From the IMG/VR virus record IMGVR_UViG_3300033144_001010, positions 1 to 30,559 of that record: 30,559 nucleotides of DNA. One strand, 5' to 3'. Position 1 is the stretch's first letter; each line of letters starts with the position of its first letter. The notes beneath the pieces were generated by a model that worked only from the letters and a program-made list of their open reading frames with translations, had not been told where the DNA came from and searched no databases. Positions 24,896 to 30,559 of the stretch are shown piece after piece. This DNA comes from a virus. Both the position numbers and the translations under genes were made by a program.

Positions 24896-25066
24896 GTCAT
24901 TTTTCATTCCTTCCTACGATAGGTCGCTGGCATCCGCTGGCGGCCTGTCAATTAAAATGGCCCCCCACCAACGAGGTAGAGGGCGTGTGTTTACAACGTT
25001 ATGTATTGTGATGTTTTATTTAGCCGTATTCGCTTGGTTTCTGGCTCATCATCGCCCCTTTCTATA
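24896..25066. other. Convergent intergenic region
   Basis: Non-coding junction between + and - strand blocks. AGGTCGC (24921-24927) can pair with GCGGCCT (24940-24946, one G-U) around a 12-base loop, and CGCTGGC is repeated directly within it. There is no T-run on either side, so it is only a possible bidirectional transcription barrier. A six-C run lies at about 24961-24966. I see no convincing gene; a tiny - strand frame after an AAAGGGG at about 25050 encodes only ten residues. Confidence 0.4.
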
Positions 25067-25237
25067 TTATTTTAAAAATATCTCGGGCCTAAACATTACT
25101 AGCGTTGCCATAATACCAGTAAGAGTGCCGATAAGCCAAAAAACACTCGGATCAGTAACTTTGCCGGTAATATCTAAGTATAAACCTAATGCACCACTGC
25201 CCATTATTAACAAACTACTCATAATAATATGTTCCAT
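25067..25237 (-). CDS. Two-helix membrane protein, holin candidate (56 aa)
   Basis: A - strand frame with AAAGGAAAG upstream of its ATG, the same leader as the u-spanin candidate at 29501. The product has two hydrophobic segments, IIMSSLLIMGSGALGLYL (residues 4-21) and PSVFWLIGTLTGIMATLVMF (30-49), joined by a short polar turn (DITGKVTD) and closed by a charged RPEIFLK. This is class II holin topology. It starts 14 bases after the metallophosphoesterase stop and ends the - strand block. It could otherwise be any small membrane protein. Confidence 0.6.
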   Translation of the reverse strand: MEHIIMSSLLIMGSGALGLYLDITGKVTDPSVFWLIGTLTGIMATLVMFRPEIFLK

Positions 25238-25250
25238 CTTACTTTCCTTT

Positions 25251-26039
25251 CTAAACTATTTTAATTTCTTTTCCATTGGGGAGAATAGCCCTACCCTTAT
25301 TTATTGGCACTGAATACATAGTAAAATCATGTACCCCTACATAAGCCACCCAAAAGCCGTGTGTCCATCCTGTTGGGTTTCCGTCATGTTTATACATAGG
25401 CATTCTTTTACACAAGCAGCCGGCACACATAGCCGTCGTAGGCATATCTGACGCTGGATATGTAAGCGTATCAGACTGCATCCGGTGTGCGTGGTTGAAT
25501 ATCACTGATTGCAATGGGCTTTTCCGCCTATGGGCTGCAGCACAGTGTATGCTATACGACCAGCCATGAACACAGATTAGCTTGTCGTGTAATCGAATAG
25601 GGGTGCCTTGGTCAACGTATATAAAGTTCTTCCTATTCTCACTAAGATTAACTTTAGGGGAGATTAGATTAAATACCGAAATAGCACCACTGCCATGCGT
25701 AGCCGCCCATCGTTCGATATGCGCATCGTGGTTGCCCTCTTGAAAATATGTAGATTTAGTATACTTTTGAACCTCGTCAATAAACTTATTGGCTGGGTCA
25801 AGCTCTGTTGTTTTAAAGTCTAAAGCTATGGCTTCCTTGATAGTCTGGTTGCCGAACTTAGAGAAGGGGGTAGCTTGCAATAGATCATTTCCAATTATAA
25901 CATTGTCAGGCTTGAACTCTCTCTGCGCCGCCATTGCCACCGCCACGGCCTCTTCATCGTGGTCGGGAATATGCATATCGGGATAGCCCATCCATCTCAC
26001 GGCTTTACTCTTGCATCTGTGCGTTATTTCGGTTTTCAT
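25251..26039 (-). CDS. Calcineurin-like metallophosphoesterase
   Basis: 262 residues with the binuclear-metal motif series in order: D21/H23 (PDMHIPDHD), GND at 50-52 (usual GDxxD/E), GNHD at 102-105 (EGNHDAHIER), VHGW at 157-160, and NHAHR at 182-186 (usual GHTH). The enzyme hydrolyses phosphomonoesters or diesters, often of nucleic acids, in phages. AAAGGAT precedes the start, and the gene overlaps the 3' end of the RNA ligase gene by 35 bases, so both proteins are made together. This pairing suggests RNA end-healing, for example removal of 2',3'-cyclic or 3'-phosphate before ligation (inference). Confidence 0.87.
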   Translation of the reverse strand: MKTEITHRCKSKAVRWMGYPDMHIPDHDEEAVAVAMAAQREFKPDNVIIGNDLLQATPFSKFGNQTIKEAIALDFKTTELDPANKFIDEVQKYTKSTYFQEGNHDAHIERWAATHGSGAISVFNLISPKVNLSENRKNFIYVDQGTPIRLHDKLICVHGWSYSIHCAAAHRRKSPLQSVIFNHAHRMQSDTLTYPASDMPTTAMCAGCLCKRMPMYKHDGNPTGWTHGFWVAYVGVHDFTMYSVPINKGRAILPNGKEIKIV

Positions 26040-26970
26040 TTACAATCCTTTCTTGGAATAAGTCTGGCATGACATCTTTAATCTTAGCCGTAACCATCTT
26101 ATGTAATCGCTTATAGTTTACAATCGGATACTTGTACTGCTTAACGAAGTTCCAGCTTTCCTCTACCACTAGGTCGTGATAAACACAGCCAAGTAATCTT
26201 GGTATAAACTTACTAGACCAGCCACCTTCTGTCAACACTATTTTTGCGCGGGTTTTTTCTATCAAGGCTTTAGTGCAATATTTAGCTACAATATGTGTCT
26301 CAACTTCAATCCTTGCAGACTTTTCCGTTGGCCCCATAGTCTTTGTGTGTTTCTCTTTAAATTCAGATGTGACTATCTTGGCCCATGTAGTTCTACCGTA
26401 TTTGTTTTTATACTGGTAGTTCTTTATCACAATGCCTTCGCCCGCACCCTTGCCGTCTTCGATAAGAAAATTATTACCTTCTAAGCATTTCAAAAAAGCC
26501 TCATAATTACCATTGTCATATTTCGCTATACACGGAATATAATCTAATCCGAAGTCTTCCATTAGTGGTTGATATTCTTCATATGTCAGGTACTCAAACT
26601 TCTCACCGGATGGCAATTCTTCTGGCAAAACTCTTGTTACGTCAAACACATAGAACTTACGCCACGTATCGTCTCGATAGGTCCTCAGGCTGTGCGGTAC
26701 AAGCCATTCGCCAAATAGCCGCAAATTAGGGTGAACCAGAAAGAAATCTTTCAGTGCCCGATTTCCAGCCAGATCATGGTAGAAGCCTGCGTTGTCATAT
26801 TTCTTAGTCAGCCTTCTTTTCCTACTACCAAACCTAACACCGTGATTAGTAAGCCAAGCACTTCCATTTGTGCCATCTATCTTGGGGAAAACATAACACG
26901 TCCCAAATTCTATTCCGTCAACCTCCATCGTGCCAAATCTTTCAATATGCTGATATTTCTTAAATTCCAT
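26005..26970 (-). CDS. RNA ligase, Rnl2-like nucleotidyltransferase
   Basis: I start at ATG 26970, six bases after AAGGA; an in-frame TTG two codons upstream is too close. The 321-residue protein has the nucleotidyltransferase motifs: motif I PKIDGTN with adenylated K30, motif III LFGEWLVP (85-92), then FYVFDV (106-111), motif IV EGIVIKNY (178-185) and motif V WAKIV (196-200). A helical C-terminal domain follows. This matches T4 Rnl2-type ATP-dependent RNA ligases that seal nicks in duplex RNA or broken tRNA. It is encoded immediately before the metallophosphoesterase. Confidence 0.9.
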   Translation of the reverse strand: MEFKKYQHIERFGTMEVDGIEFGTCYVFPKIDGTNGSAWLTNHGVRFGSRKRRLTKKYDNAGFYHDLAGNRALKDFFLVHPNLRLFGEWLVPHSLRTYRDDTWRKFYVFDVTRVLPEELPSGEKFEYLTYEEYQPLMEDFGLDYIPCIAKYDNGNYEAFLKCLEGNNFLIEDGKGAGEGIVIKNYQYKNKYGRTTWAKIVTSEFKEKHTKTMGPTEKSARIEVETHIVAKYCTKALIEKTRAKIVLTEGGWSSKFIPRLLGCVYHDLVVEESWNFVKQYKYPIVNYKRLHKMVTAKIKDVMPDLFQERIVNENRNNAQMQE

Positions 26971-27109
26971 CTTCAATCCTTTTCAATAATCCTTCACGTA
27001 ATTTATTGTAACATTCCTGGCATGGATACCTATTCTTGTCCCAGCTTATATCCACAATGCCTCGCTTTCCGCAAGTGCCGAGCCAGACGTATTTCTTTAA
27101 GGGTTTCAT
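26960..27109 (-). CDS. Small cysteine-containing protein (49 aa)
   Basis: Starts in an ATGA overlap with the end of the upstream gene and overlaps the RNA ligase start by eleven bases. The product starts MKPLKKYVWLGTCGKRGIVD and continues with a CxxC (YPCQECYNKL). With C13, C30 and C33 it looks like an incomplete small zinc-binding fold. Its tail encodes the ribosome binding site of the ligase gene, so at minimum it couples ligase translation. Function unknown. Confidence 0.6.
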   Translation of the reverse strand: MKPLKKYVWLGTCGKRGIVDISWDKNRYPCQECYNKLREGLLKRIEDGI

Positions 27110-27534
27110 TTATATCTCAATCCCTGTAACATAGAGCCCACCTCGAACTCCGCTTGCTCGCCTGTAGTGCTAATTACTACACTACAGGGAGAGGACTCAA
27201 CCTCGGCCAGAACACCGCTAGAAAGATGGTCCTCTGGAGCATAGGCCACAAGACCATCGCATTCTGATGATACTTTAAGCCACCATGAAACGATTCTATC
27301 ACCTGGAATACCGTCCAGATAGGCCTCTCGGATAATAATCTCATGCTCGTGCGGGACTATCCATGTAACCTGAGGGAACTTGCCACGAAGCCACCCTGCG
27401 ACCTGTAGAGCCGTGGTGATATTCAAGTCCATATCTGCTAATGATGCCCTATCGCCCAACCTACCCCTGACGGCGGCTGCAAAGTAGACGCATGTTACGT
27501 CTGGGTCATTTAGTGCTTTAATTAGATCTCTCAT
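27106..27534 (-). CDS. Nucleoside deoxyribosyltransferase-like (DUF4406-type) protein
   Basis: 142 residues with AAAGGAAG upstream. The fold pattern is Rossmann-like as in nucleoside 2-deoxyribosyltransferase relatives: VTCVYFAAAVRGRLGDRASL, then a helix with 'N...A..vA..L', then WIVPHEHEIIIREAYL, and a CDGLVAYAP strand followed by SSGVLAEVESS (the 'D.v.....pS.G...E...a' site where Glu is catalytic in the family). It would act on nucleosides, nucleotides or related ligands. The exact substrate cannot be inferred. Confidence 0.65.
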   Translation of the reverse strand: MRDLIKALNDPDVTCVYFAAAVRGRLGDRASLADMDLNITTALQVAGWLRGKFPQVTWIVPHEHEIIIREAYLDGIPGDRIVSWWLKVSSECDGLVAYAPEDHLSSGVLAEVESSPCSVVISTTGEQAEFEVGSMLQGLRYK

Positions 27535-27626
27535 AATCTTCCTTTCATACTATATATATGTTGTCAGTGTCAGGATTTTTACTACGGCAAAGTAACCCAA
27601 ATAGGTGACTAAACCTCGACACTTGT

Positions 27627-27782
27627 TTACTTGTGCATAGGTTTAAGGTCTATCCCAAACATTTTCTTAAACAAATCTATTGGCTCGTCCCACTTATGCC
27701 CGCATACACAATAGTCTGTTCCTTTTATTCTTTGTGTGTGGCATTTCGGGCAATACTCGGTTTCTGTTTCTTCTTCATTCAT
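27627..27782 (-). CDS. Zinc-ribbon small protein (51 aa)
   Basis: The start overlaps the stop of the dNMP kinase gene by eight bases. The product has a clean zinc ribbon: C11xxC14 (EYCPKCHTQR) and C25xC27xH29 (YCVCGHKW), then a short helical tail (PIDLFKKMFGIDLKPMHK). Such proteins are common in phage accessory operons and may bind nucleic acid or protein. A second ATG at 27778 is out of frame. Confidence 0.7.
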   Translation of the reverse strand: MNEEETETEYCPKCHTQRIKGTDYCVCGHKWDEPIDLFKKMFGIDLKPMHK

Positions 27783-28407
27783 TTAGCCAGCCCCTTTCGT
27801 TAATAAGCTTCCATATGGCTTCGTTCTGTTGCTCTATTGTCATTTCTCGGTTGTCTAAGACTGCGTCAAACAGTGTCATTTCAGGGAAATCCTTGTCTGG
27901 GTGAGCTAATACATTTCCTGTGTCGTATTCTATTGCATCCAACGCAGTTTCAGACTCATGTTGGTCATCGTGCGGATTCCTGAGCAAGCGTATTACGTGG
28001 CCACCTAATTCCTGTATACACTTTACTTCGTTTGGGAAGCGGACGTCTGAAGTAATAATCAATCCCTCATCGAATGAGCCTTCTGATATATCGTCAAAGC
28101 CGTCTTTGAGTTTCTTGACACCCACTTTATAGGCATTTACCCAACAATCTGGGTCAAGAGAGCGAAACCAATCTGTACCGACAATTTGTAAGACCTCTCG
28201 ACTGGTTTTGCCACATGCGAGAATCTTATTTTTATCCTCATCGCTTCCCTGTAAATTCTTGTGTGTAGCGCCAAAACAATGCCCAACAATCTTCTTCAAA
28301 TCATCGGCAAAGTTTATTTGGACGCAGGCGCAACTTCGCTTTTCGATATCATTGCCCGCCGTAGTCTTGCCGCTCTGTTTCTTGCCACTAAATGCTATTA
28401 TTTTCAT
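27775..28407 (-). CDS. Deoxynucleoside monophosphate kinase
   Basis: 210 residues with AGGAG upstream. P-loop GKKQSGKT at 8-15, then the lid and NMP-binding pattern of phage dNMP kinases: INFADDLKKIVGHCFG, TSREVLQIVGTDWFRSLDPD followed by W, and the ITSDVRFPNEVKCIQELGG block, diagnostic for the phage family, then VIRLLRNP. It phosphorylates dNMPs to dNDPs to feed phage DNA synthesis from degraded host DNA. It is the main nucleotide-metabolism gene of this strand. Confidence 0.88.
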   Translation of the reverse strand: MKIIAFSGKKQSGKTTAGNDIEKRSCACVQINFADDLKKIVGHCFGATHKNLQGSDEDKNKILACGKTSREVLQIVGTDWFRSLDPDCWVNAYKVGVKKLKDGFDDISEGSFDEGLIITSDVRFPNEVKCIQELGGHVIRLLRNPHDDQHESETALDAIEYDTGNVLAHPDKDFPEMTLFDAVLDNREMTIEQQNEAIWKLINERGWLNE

Positions 28408-28453
28408 ATTATTCTCCTATAGATTTAAGGTTACAACTTCTCCACGCGGATTC

Positions 28454-28984
28454 TTACGAGGCACTGCCTTGCCTTTTTGCAAAATAAACTCCCGCAACCA
28501 CGTGAAACTGGTCTGGCCGAATTTCATTACTAAAACTAAAGCACTCAAGCCATGTCCCAAAACCAACGCACCCCGCGGAAACAACATTTGCGACAGTTCT
28601 CGTACACCAGTCTTTCTTCTTCGATGGTTTCCATATTTTCCATTTACTTATGTGGCAAAGCTGACTAATGAGTGCATACGGAGTGCCTTCCAACCTCTTG
28701 GCCTCAAGGTAAGCCATGTCTTCTTCTTCCCGCGTCATCAGTACGTTTATAGTGTCCCATCGTTCAGAACCATGACTATACCCTATTTGCTTGAACCTCG
28801 CGCATTTCACGTCATCCTGCATTGTATTTGAAAAGCTTATATGATTGTATAGGGATGAAAATTGAAATTCAGTATGCACCTGCGGGCTTGATCTGATAGC
28901 GATAAGCCTGTTAATCCATGTTGGTTTCTTACCAAAAATCTGTGCTTTTTTGTAATTATAACTTCTTATTTTGCAACAATCCAT
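28454..28984 (-). CDS. Permuted NlpC/P60-like cysteine hydrolase
   Basis: I choose ATG 28984, which has AAGGGAAG upstream, over an in-frame GTG at 29005. The 176-residue product has a circularly permuted papain-like order: catalytic His in VHTEFQF (H37, E39), then RWDTINVLMTREEEDMAYLE, then EGTPYALISQLC and the catalytic Cys in KKDWCTRTVANVV (C127). Related proteins are amidases or peptidases. It could be a lysis enzyme, but it lacks a recognisable wall-binding domain and a signal peptide, so substrate and role are open. Confidence 0.7.
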   Translation of the reverse strand: MDCCKIRSYNYKKAQIFGKKPTWINRLIAIRSSPQVHTEFQFSSLYNHISFSNTMQDDVKCARFKQIGYSHGSERWDTINVLMTREEEDMAYLEAKRLEGTPYALISQLCHISKWKIWKPSKKKDWCTRTVANVVSAGCVGFGTWLECFSFSNEIRPDQFHVVAGVYFAKRQGSAS

Positions 28985-28985
28985 T

Positions 28986-29141
28986 CTATTCTTCCCTTTC
29001 TTCACATACTTCGTCCCATAAATTAAGTTTTAGGCATTCCAATGCGCCTATTACTTCGCCATAAGTTAAGTCGTATTCCCTGCGGAAGTAATCTATTTTA
29101 AGCTGTAAAGCATCTATTAGCCTTGCCGTAGATTCGACCAT
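28986..29141 (-). CDS. Small conserved-type phage protein (51 aa)
   Basis: ATG at 29141, with AAGGCGG upstream inside the end of the previous gene. The product is helical and acidic: ARLIDALQLKIDYFRREYDL, then TYGEVIGALECLKLNLWDEV. This 'eydLtygEviGaLe.lKl.L' pattern is familiar from small phage accessory proteins of unknown function. Its stop is one base from the next start. Confidence 0.6.
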   Translation of the reverse strand: MVESTARLIDALQLKIDYFRREYDLTYGEVIGALECLKLNLWDEVCEEREE

Positions 29142-29142
29142 C

Positions 29143-29463
29143 TTATTCACCGCCTTTCATTATATAAGTAAATTTATAAATTACATCACCAACTTCAAAA
29201 TCTCCAAACGCAATATCATCTTCAATTGCAATACAAGATTCAATTAGTCCAAGCTTCGTGGCTAATTCTTGTATATCGCATCCATCTAAGCAATCTATGC
29301 CCCAACATTCCTGCTTGATTATTTCTCTGGCAAATGCTTTAAGCTTATCATTCTCTGCTTGAAGCTGCTCAAGCATCCAGAAAATCTCAAGAGGGTCATC
29401 GTCCCATATTCCACCATCAAGCTCTTCTCTGGATTTCTTAATATATTCCGCTATCTTACTCAT
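29143..29463 (-). CDS. Hypothetical coiled-coil protein (106 aa)
   Basis: I place the start at ATG 29463 rather than the in-frame GTG at 29472, because AAGGCGG then has correct spacing. The product is acidic: a helical N-terminus (KIAEYIKKSREELDGGIWDD), then a leucine-zipper-like coil (MLEQLQAENDKLKAFAREII), a cysteine pair (CWGIDCLDGC) and a beta-like end (FGDFEVGDVIYKFTYIMKGG). The middle resembles the coil at 30138-30326. Function unknown. Confidence 0.65.
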   Translation of the reverse strand: MSKIAEYIKKSREELDGGIWDDDPLEIFWMLEQLQAENDKLKAFAREIIKQECWGIDCLDGCDIQELATKLGLIESCIAIEDDIAFGDFEVGDVIYKFTYIMKGGE

Positions 29464-29500
29464 CCTATTCACCGCCTTTTTGTTGACATCAACAATATGG

Positions 29501-29932
29501 TTATTTATCTAACATTCGTTTACGCTTCTGATAAGCTGCCGTCAACGCCGCAACCAGAGCTATCCAATACGAAGGCTGTTTGCTCTTTTCTTTGATCGTC
29601 GCCACTGCACCGTTAGCCTCATTGTAAGTCTCAATAATCCCTGTAACGATGTTCTCGACCTGATTAGGGTCTTGCTTGAGCAATTCAGCTACCACAGCCA
29701 GCTGGTTCGGGTCTAAGTCTTTGATGATGCCTTCTGCTGTGGCCTTGATAGCAATAAGCCTGTCATTAGTCTCGTTTGCATCTGCTATCGTCTCATTAAG
29801 CTTCTCTGTTGTATTCTTTGCAAGGGTTACGCCAGTCTCTAAGCCTCCCAGAAAATATCCCACGCTTTCGGCTGAGCCACATCCAGCTACCACACAGATA
29901 GCTACAATCATTGTAATGTATAATGCTTTCAT
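29501..29932 (-). CDS. Lipoprotein with C-terminal membrane segment, u-spanin candidate
   Basis: AAAGGAAAG lies upstream of the start. The 143-residue product has a type II signal peptide with lipobox VAGC (Cys18, followed by GS, which favours outer-membrane sorting). A helical periplasmic region (about 40-115) follows, with repeated 'DPNQ..' and Asn-rich coils. A short C-terminal hydrophobic segment (YWIALVAALTAAY, about 122-134) is closed by KRKR, which orients the end to the cytoplasm. Lipid anchor plus C-terminal membrane helix is the topology of unimolecular spanins such as T1 gp11, which fuse inner and outer membranes at lysis. The membrane segment is rather short. Confidence 0.7.
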   Translation of the reverse strand: MKALYITMIVAICVVAGCGSAESVGYFLGGLETGVTLAKNTTEKLNETIADANETNDRLIAIKATAEGIIKDLDPNQLAVVAELLKQDPNQVENIVTGIIETYNEANGAVATIKEKSKQPSYWIALVAALTAAYQKRKRMLDK

Positions 29933-29997
29933 TTTACTTTCCTTTCTTCTATTTTTAATTCGATTCTTTTATTTTAAATACCATTCCATTAAAGTAA

Positions 29998-30134
29998 GAC
30001 GTGGGTGAGATTCGAACTCACGTACCCATATTTTCAAAGACCCTTACAATTGATCAAGTCTTCTATTTTCCGGTTCTTTCTAGGATTCATATCCATGGTA
30101 AATCCTAGGCAATAGGCCTCTATGCAACCACGTC
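29998..30134 (-). tRNA. tRNA-like element with aberrant anticodon and variable region (possible pseudo-tRNA)
   Basis: Read on the - strand: GACGTGG (30134-30128) pairs perfectly with CCACGTC (30004-29998) as a seven-base acceptor stem. It is followed by TT and a canonical D-arm with A14, G18G19 and A21. Near the 3' end is a perfect T-arm GTGAG-TTCGAAT-CTCAC. Between them is TAGGA/TCCTA (extendable to an eight-base stem) with a 17-base instead of 7-base loop, starting TTTAC with U33 in place. A 59-base variable region then contains its own hairpin. Total length is 137 against about 75. It is either a decayed or inserted tRNA, or a tRNA-like RNA. Confidence 0.6.
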
Positions 30135-30137
30135 ATT

Positions 30138-30326
30138 TTATTCATCTTTCAGGGCTTGCAACTTATCTTGCAATTCCTCATTCTCTGCCTGAAGTTCGTC
30201 TATTCTTTCCTTAGCTTCCTCGCGAAATCCTCTTTTCAATAGCTCAGAGACTGATAGTTTGGCTAATGCCGCAGCATGTCGAATCGCACGATATGCATAC
30301 TTGCTACACTCTTCTGGACTTCCCAT
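30138..30326 (-). CDS. Small coiled-coil protein (62 aa)
   Basis: Starts at the end of a 15-codon frame (one-base overlap, TAATG). The product has an Ala-rich helix (YAYRAIRHAAALAKLSVSEL) and a C-terminal coiled coil (RIDELQAENEELQDKLQALK). No membrane segment. Its stop lies three bases before the tRNA-like element, on the same strand. Function unknown. Confidence 0.6.
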   Translation of the reverse strand: MGSPEECSKYAYRAIRHAAALAKLSVSELLKRGFREEAKERIDELQAENEELQDKLQALKDE

Positions 30327-30373
30327 TATTCGCCTCTACGTTCATTCCAAAATTTACATTTACTACAACTCAT
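30326..30373 (-). CDS. Possible 15-residue CxxC micropeptide
   Basis: Frame MSCSKCKFWNERRGE with AAAGGC upstream. Its stop overlaps the next start by one base, so it may act as a translational coupler. CxxC followed by an aromatic resembles the first knuckle of small phage zinc proteins. It is too short to be certain. Confidence 0.35.
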   Translation of the reverse strand: MSCSKCKFWNERRGE

Positions 30374-30385
30374 TATTCATTGCCT

Positions 30386-30559
30386 TTATATTTTCTCAGG
30401 ATCATCAAATTTAACATTTACGTCCCTAAGTATATCTAATACAGCGTGTTTAAAAAAGCGAAGTGATGTTTTTTGCAAGTACAAACCACAGCCCTTACTT
30501 TCACTCCACCCGCATTTCCTGCACGTCCTTGATTGTACCAATTCCCCTGTGCATAATGT
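30386..30559 (-). CDS. Partial protein with zinc-like motif, cut by window edge
   Basis: A - strand frame open at the right edge, so only the last 57 residues are seen. It contains RTCRKCGWSESKGCG (C13 and C16 of the visible part, plus C24) and ends FKHAVLDILRDVNVKFDDPEKI. The CxxCGW motif suggests a small zinc-binding protein. It is the first - strand gene seen in the window. Confidence 0.55.
   Translation of the reverse strand, partial: TLCTGELVQSRTCRKCGWSESKGCGLYLQKTSLRFFKHAVLDILRDVNVKFDDPEKI

Noticed and set aside
24921-24946. Hairpin at the convergent junction as a rho-independent terminator
   Set aside because: The stem is seven pairs with a G-U and a 12-base loop and lacks a T-tract on either strand.
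24957-25313. + strand frame of 118 codons with a hydrophobic start
   Set aside because: No ribosome binding site. It lies opposite the two-helix protein at 25067-25237 and runs into the end of the metallophosphoesterase gene, both of which have better evidence.
28208-28831. 207-codon + strand frame opposite the dNMP kinase and the NlpC/P60-like gene
   Set aside because: Antisense to two genes with clear motifs and ribosome binding sites; the product has no coherent fold pattern.
1-30559. CRISPR arrays, insertion sequences, rRNA genes, integrase or attachment sites
   Set aside because: No regularly spaced repeats, transposase or recombinase motifs, or rRNA-like stretches were seen on either strand.

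Overview
The window is about 30.5 kb of a tailed double-stranded DNA phage with a T7-type short tail (podovirus-like morphology). The structural order supports this: terminase, collagen-like protein, portal, scaffold, major capsid protein, then T7 gp11-like adaptor, gp12-like nozzle, gp13-like GNAT-fold protein, three gp14/15/16-like internal (ejection) proteins, tail fibre and holin-like protein. It is a mosaic. The large terminase is of the lambda gpA type, and the portal and the small Bbp19-like protein resemble those of environmental and BPP-1-like podoviruses. Nearly all genes have strong AAGGAG-type ribosome binding sites and are tightly packed, often with ATGA or TAATG overlaps. A lipoprotein with u-spanin topology suggests a Gram-negative (diderm) host; nothing in the window identifies the host further. 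No integrase, repressor, DNA polymerase or RNA polymerase is visible, so the replication genes lie outside.

Layout: 1-283 is the end of a probable small terminase gene. 284-635 is non-coding and holds a very strong G-quadruplex motif. 636-7560 is the packaging and head module (terminase, virion proteins, collagen-like protein, portal, Bbp19-like, zinc/SAP protein, scaffold). 7561-7710 is a structured leader in front of the capsid gene. 7711-10819 is the capsid and capsid-associated module, with a strong terminator at 10252-10279. 10829-21732 is the tail and ejection module. 21745-24895 holds the tail fibre, small coiled-coil proteins and a holin-like protein. The + strand block meets a - strand block at about 24.9-25.07 kb. 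The - strand block (30559 down to 25067) is accessory: small zinc proteins, a tRNA-like element, a u-spanin candidate, an NlpC/P60-like hydrolase, a dNMP kinase, a deoxyribosyltransferase-like protein, an RNA ligase, a metallophosphoesterase and a two-helix holin candidate.

The most notable features are these. (1) The 1268-residue ejection protein carries a J domain with an intact HPD motif and an ADP-ribosyltransferase-like module; the latter lies between two perfect 17-bp in-frame direct repeats, which makes it look like an exchangeable or excisable effector cassette. (2) The tail nozzle protein begins with a secretion signal peptide and carries a LamG domain nested inside another LamG domain; two paralogous upstream virion-region proteins also have signal peptides. 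(3) An overlapping RNA ligase and calcineurin-like phosphatase pair resembles a split bacterial Pnkp RNA-repair enzyme. (4) A 137-nt tRNA-like element has canonical acceptor, D and T arms but an aberrant centre containing a 20-codon reading frame.
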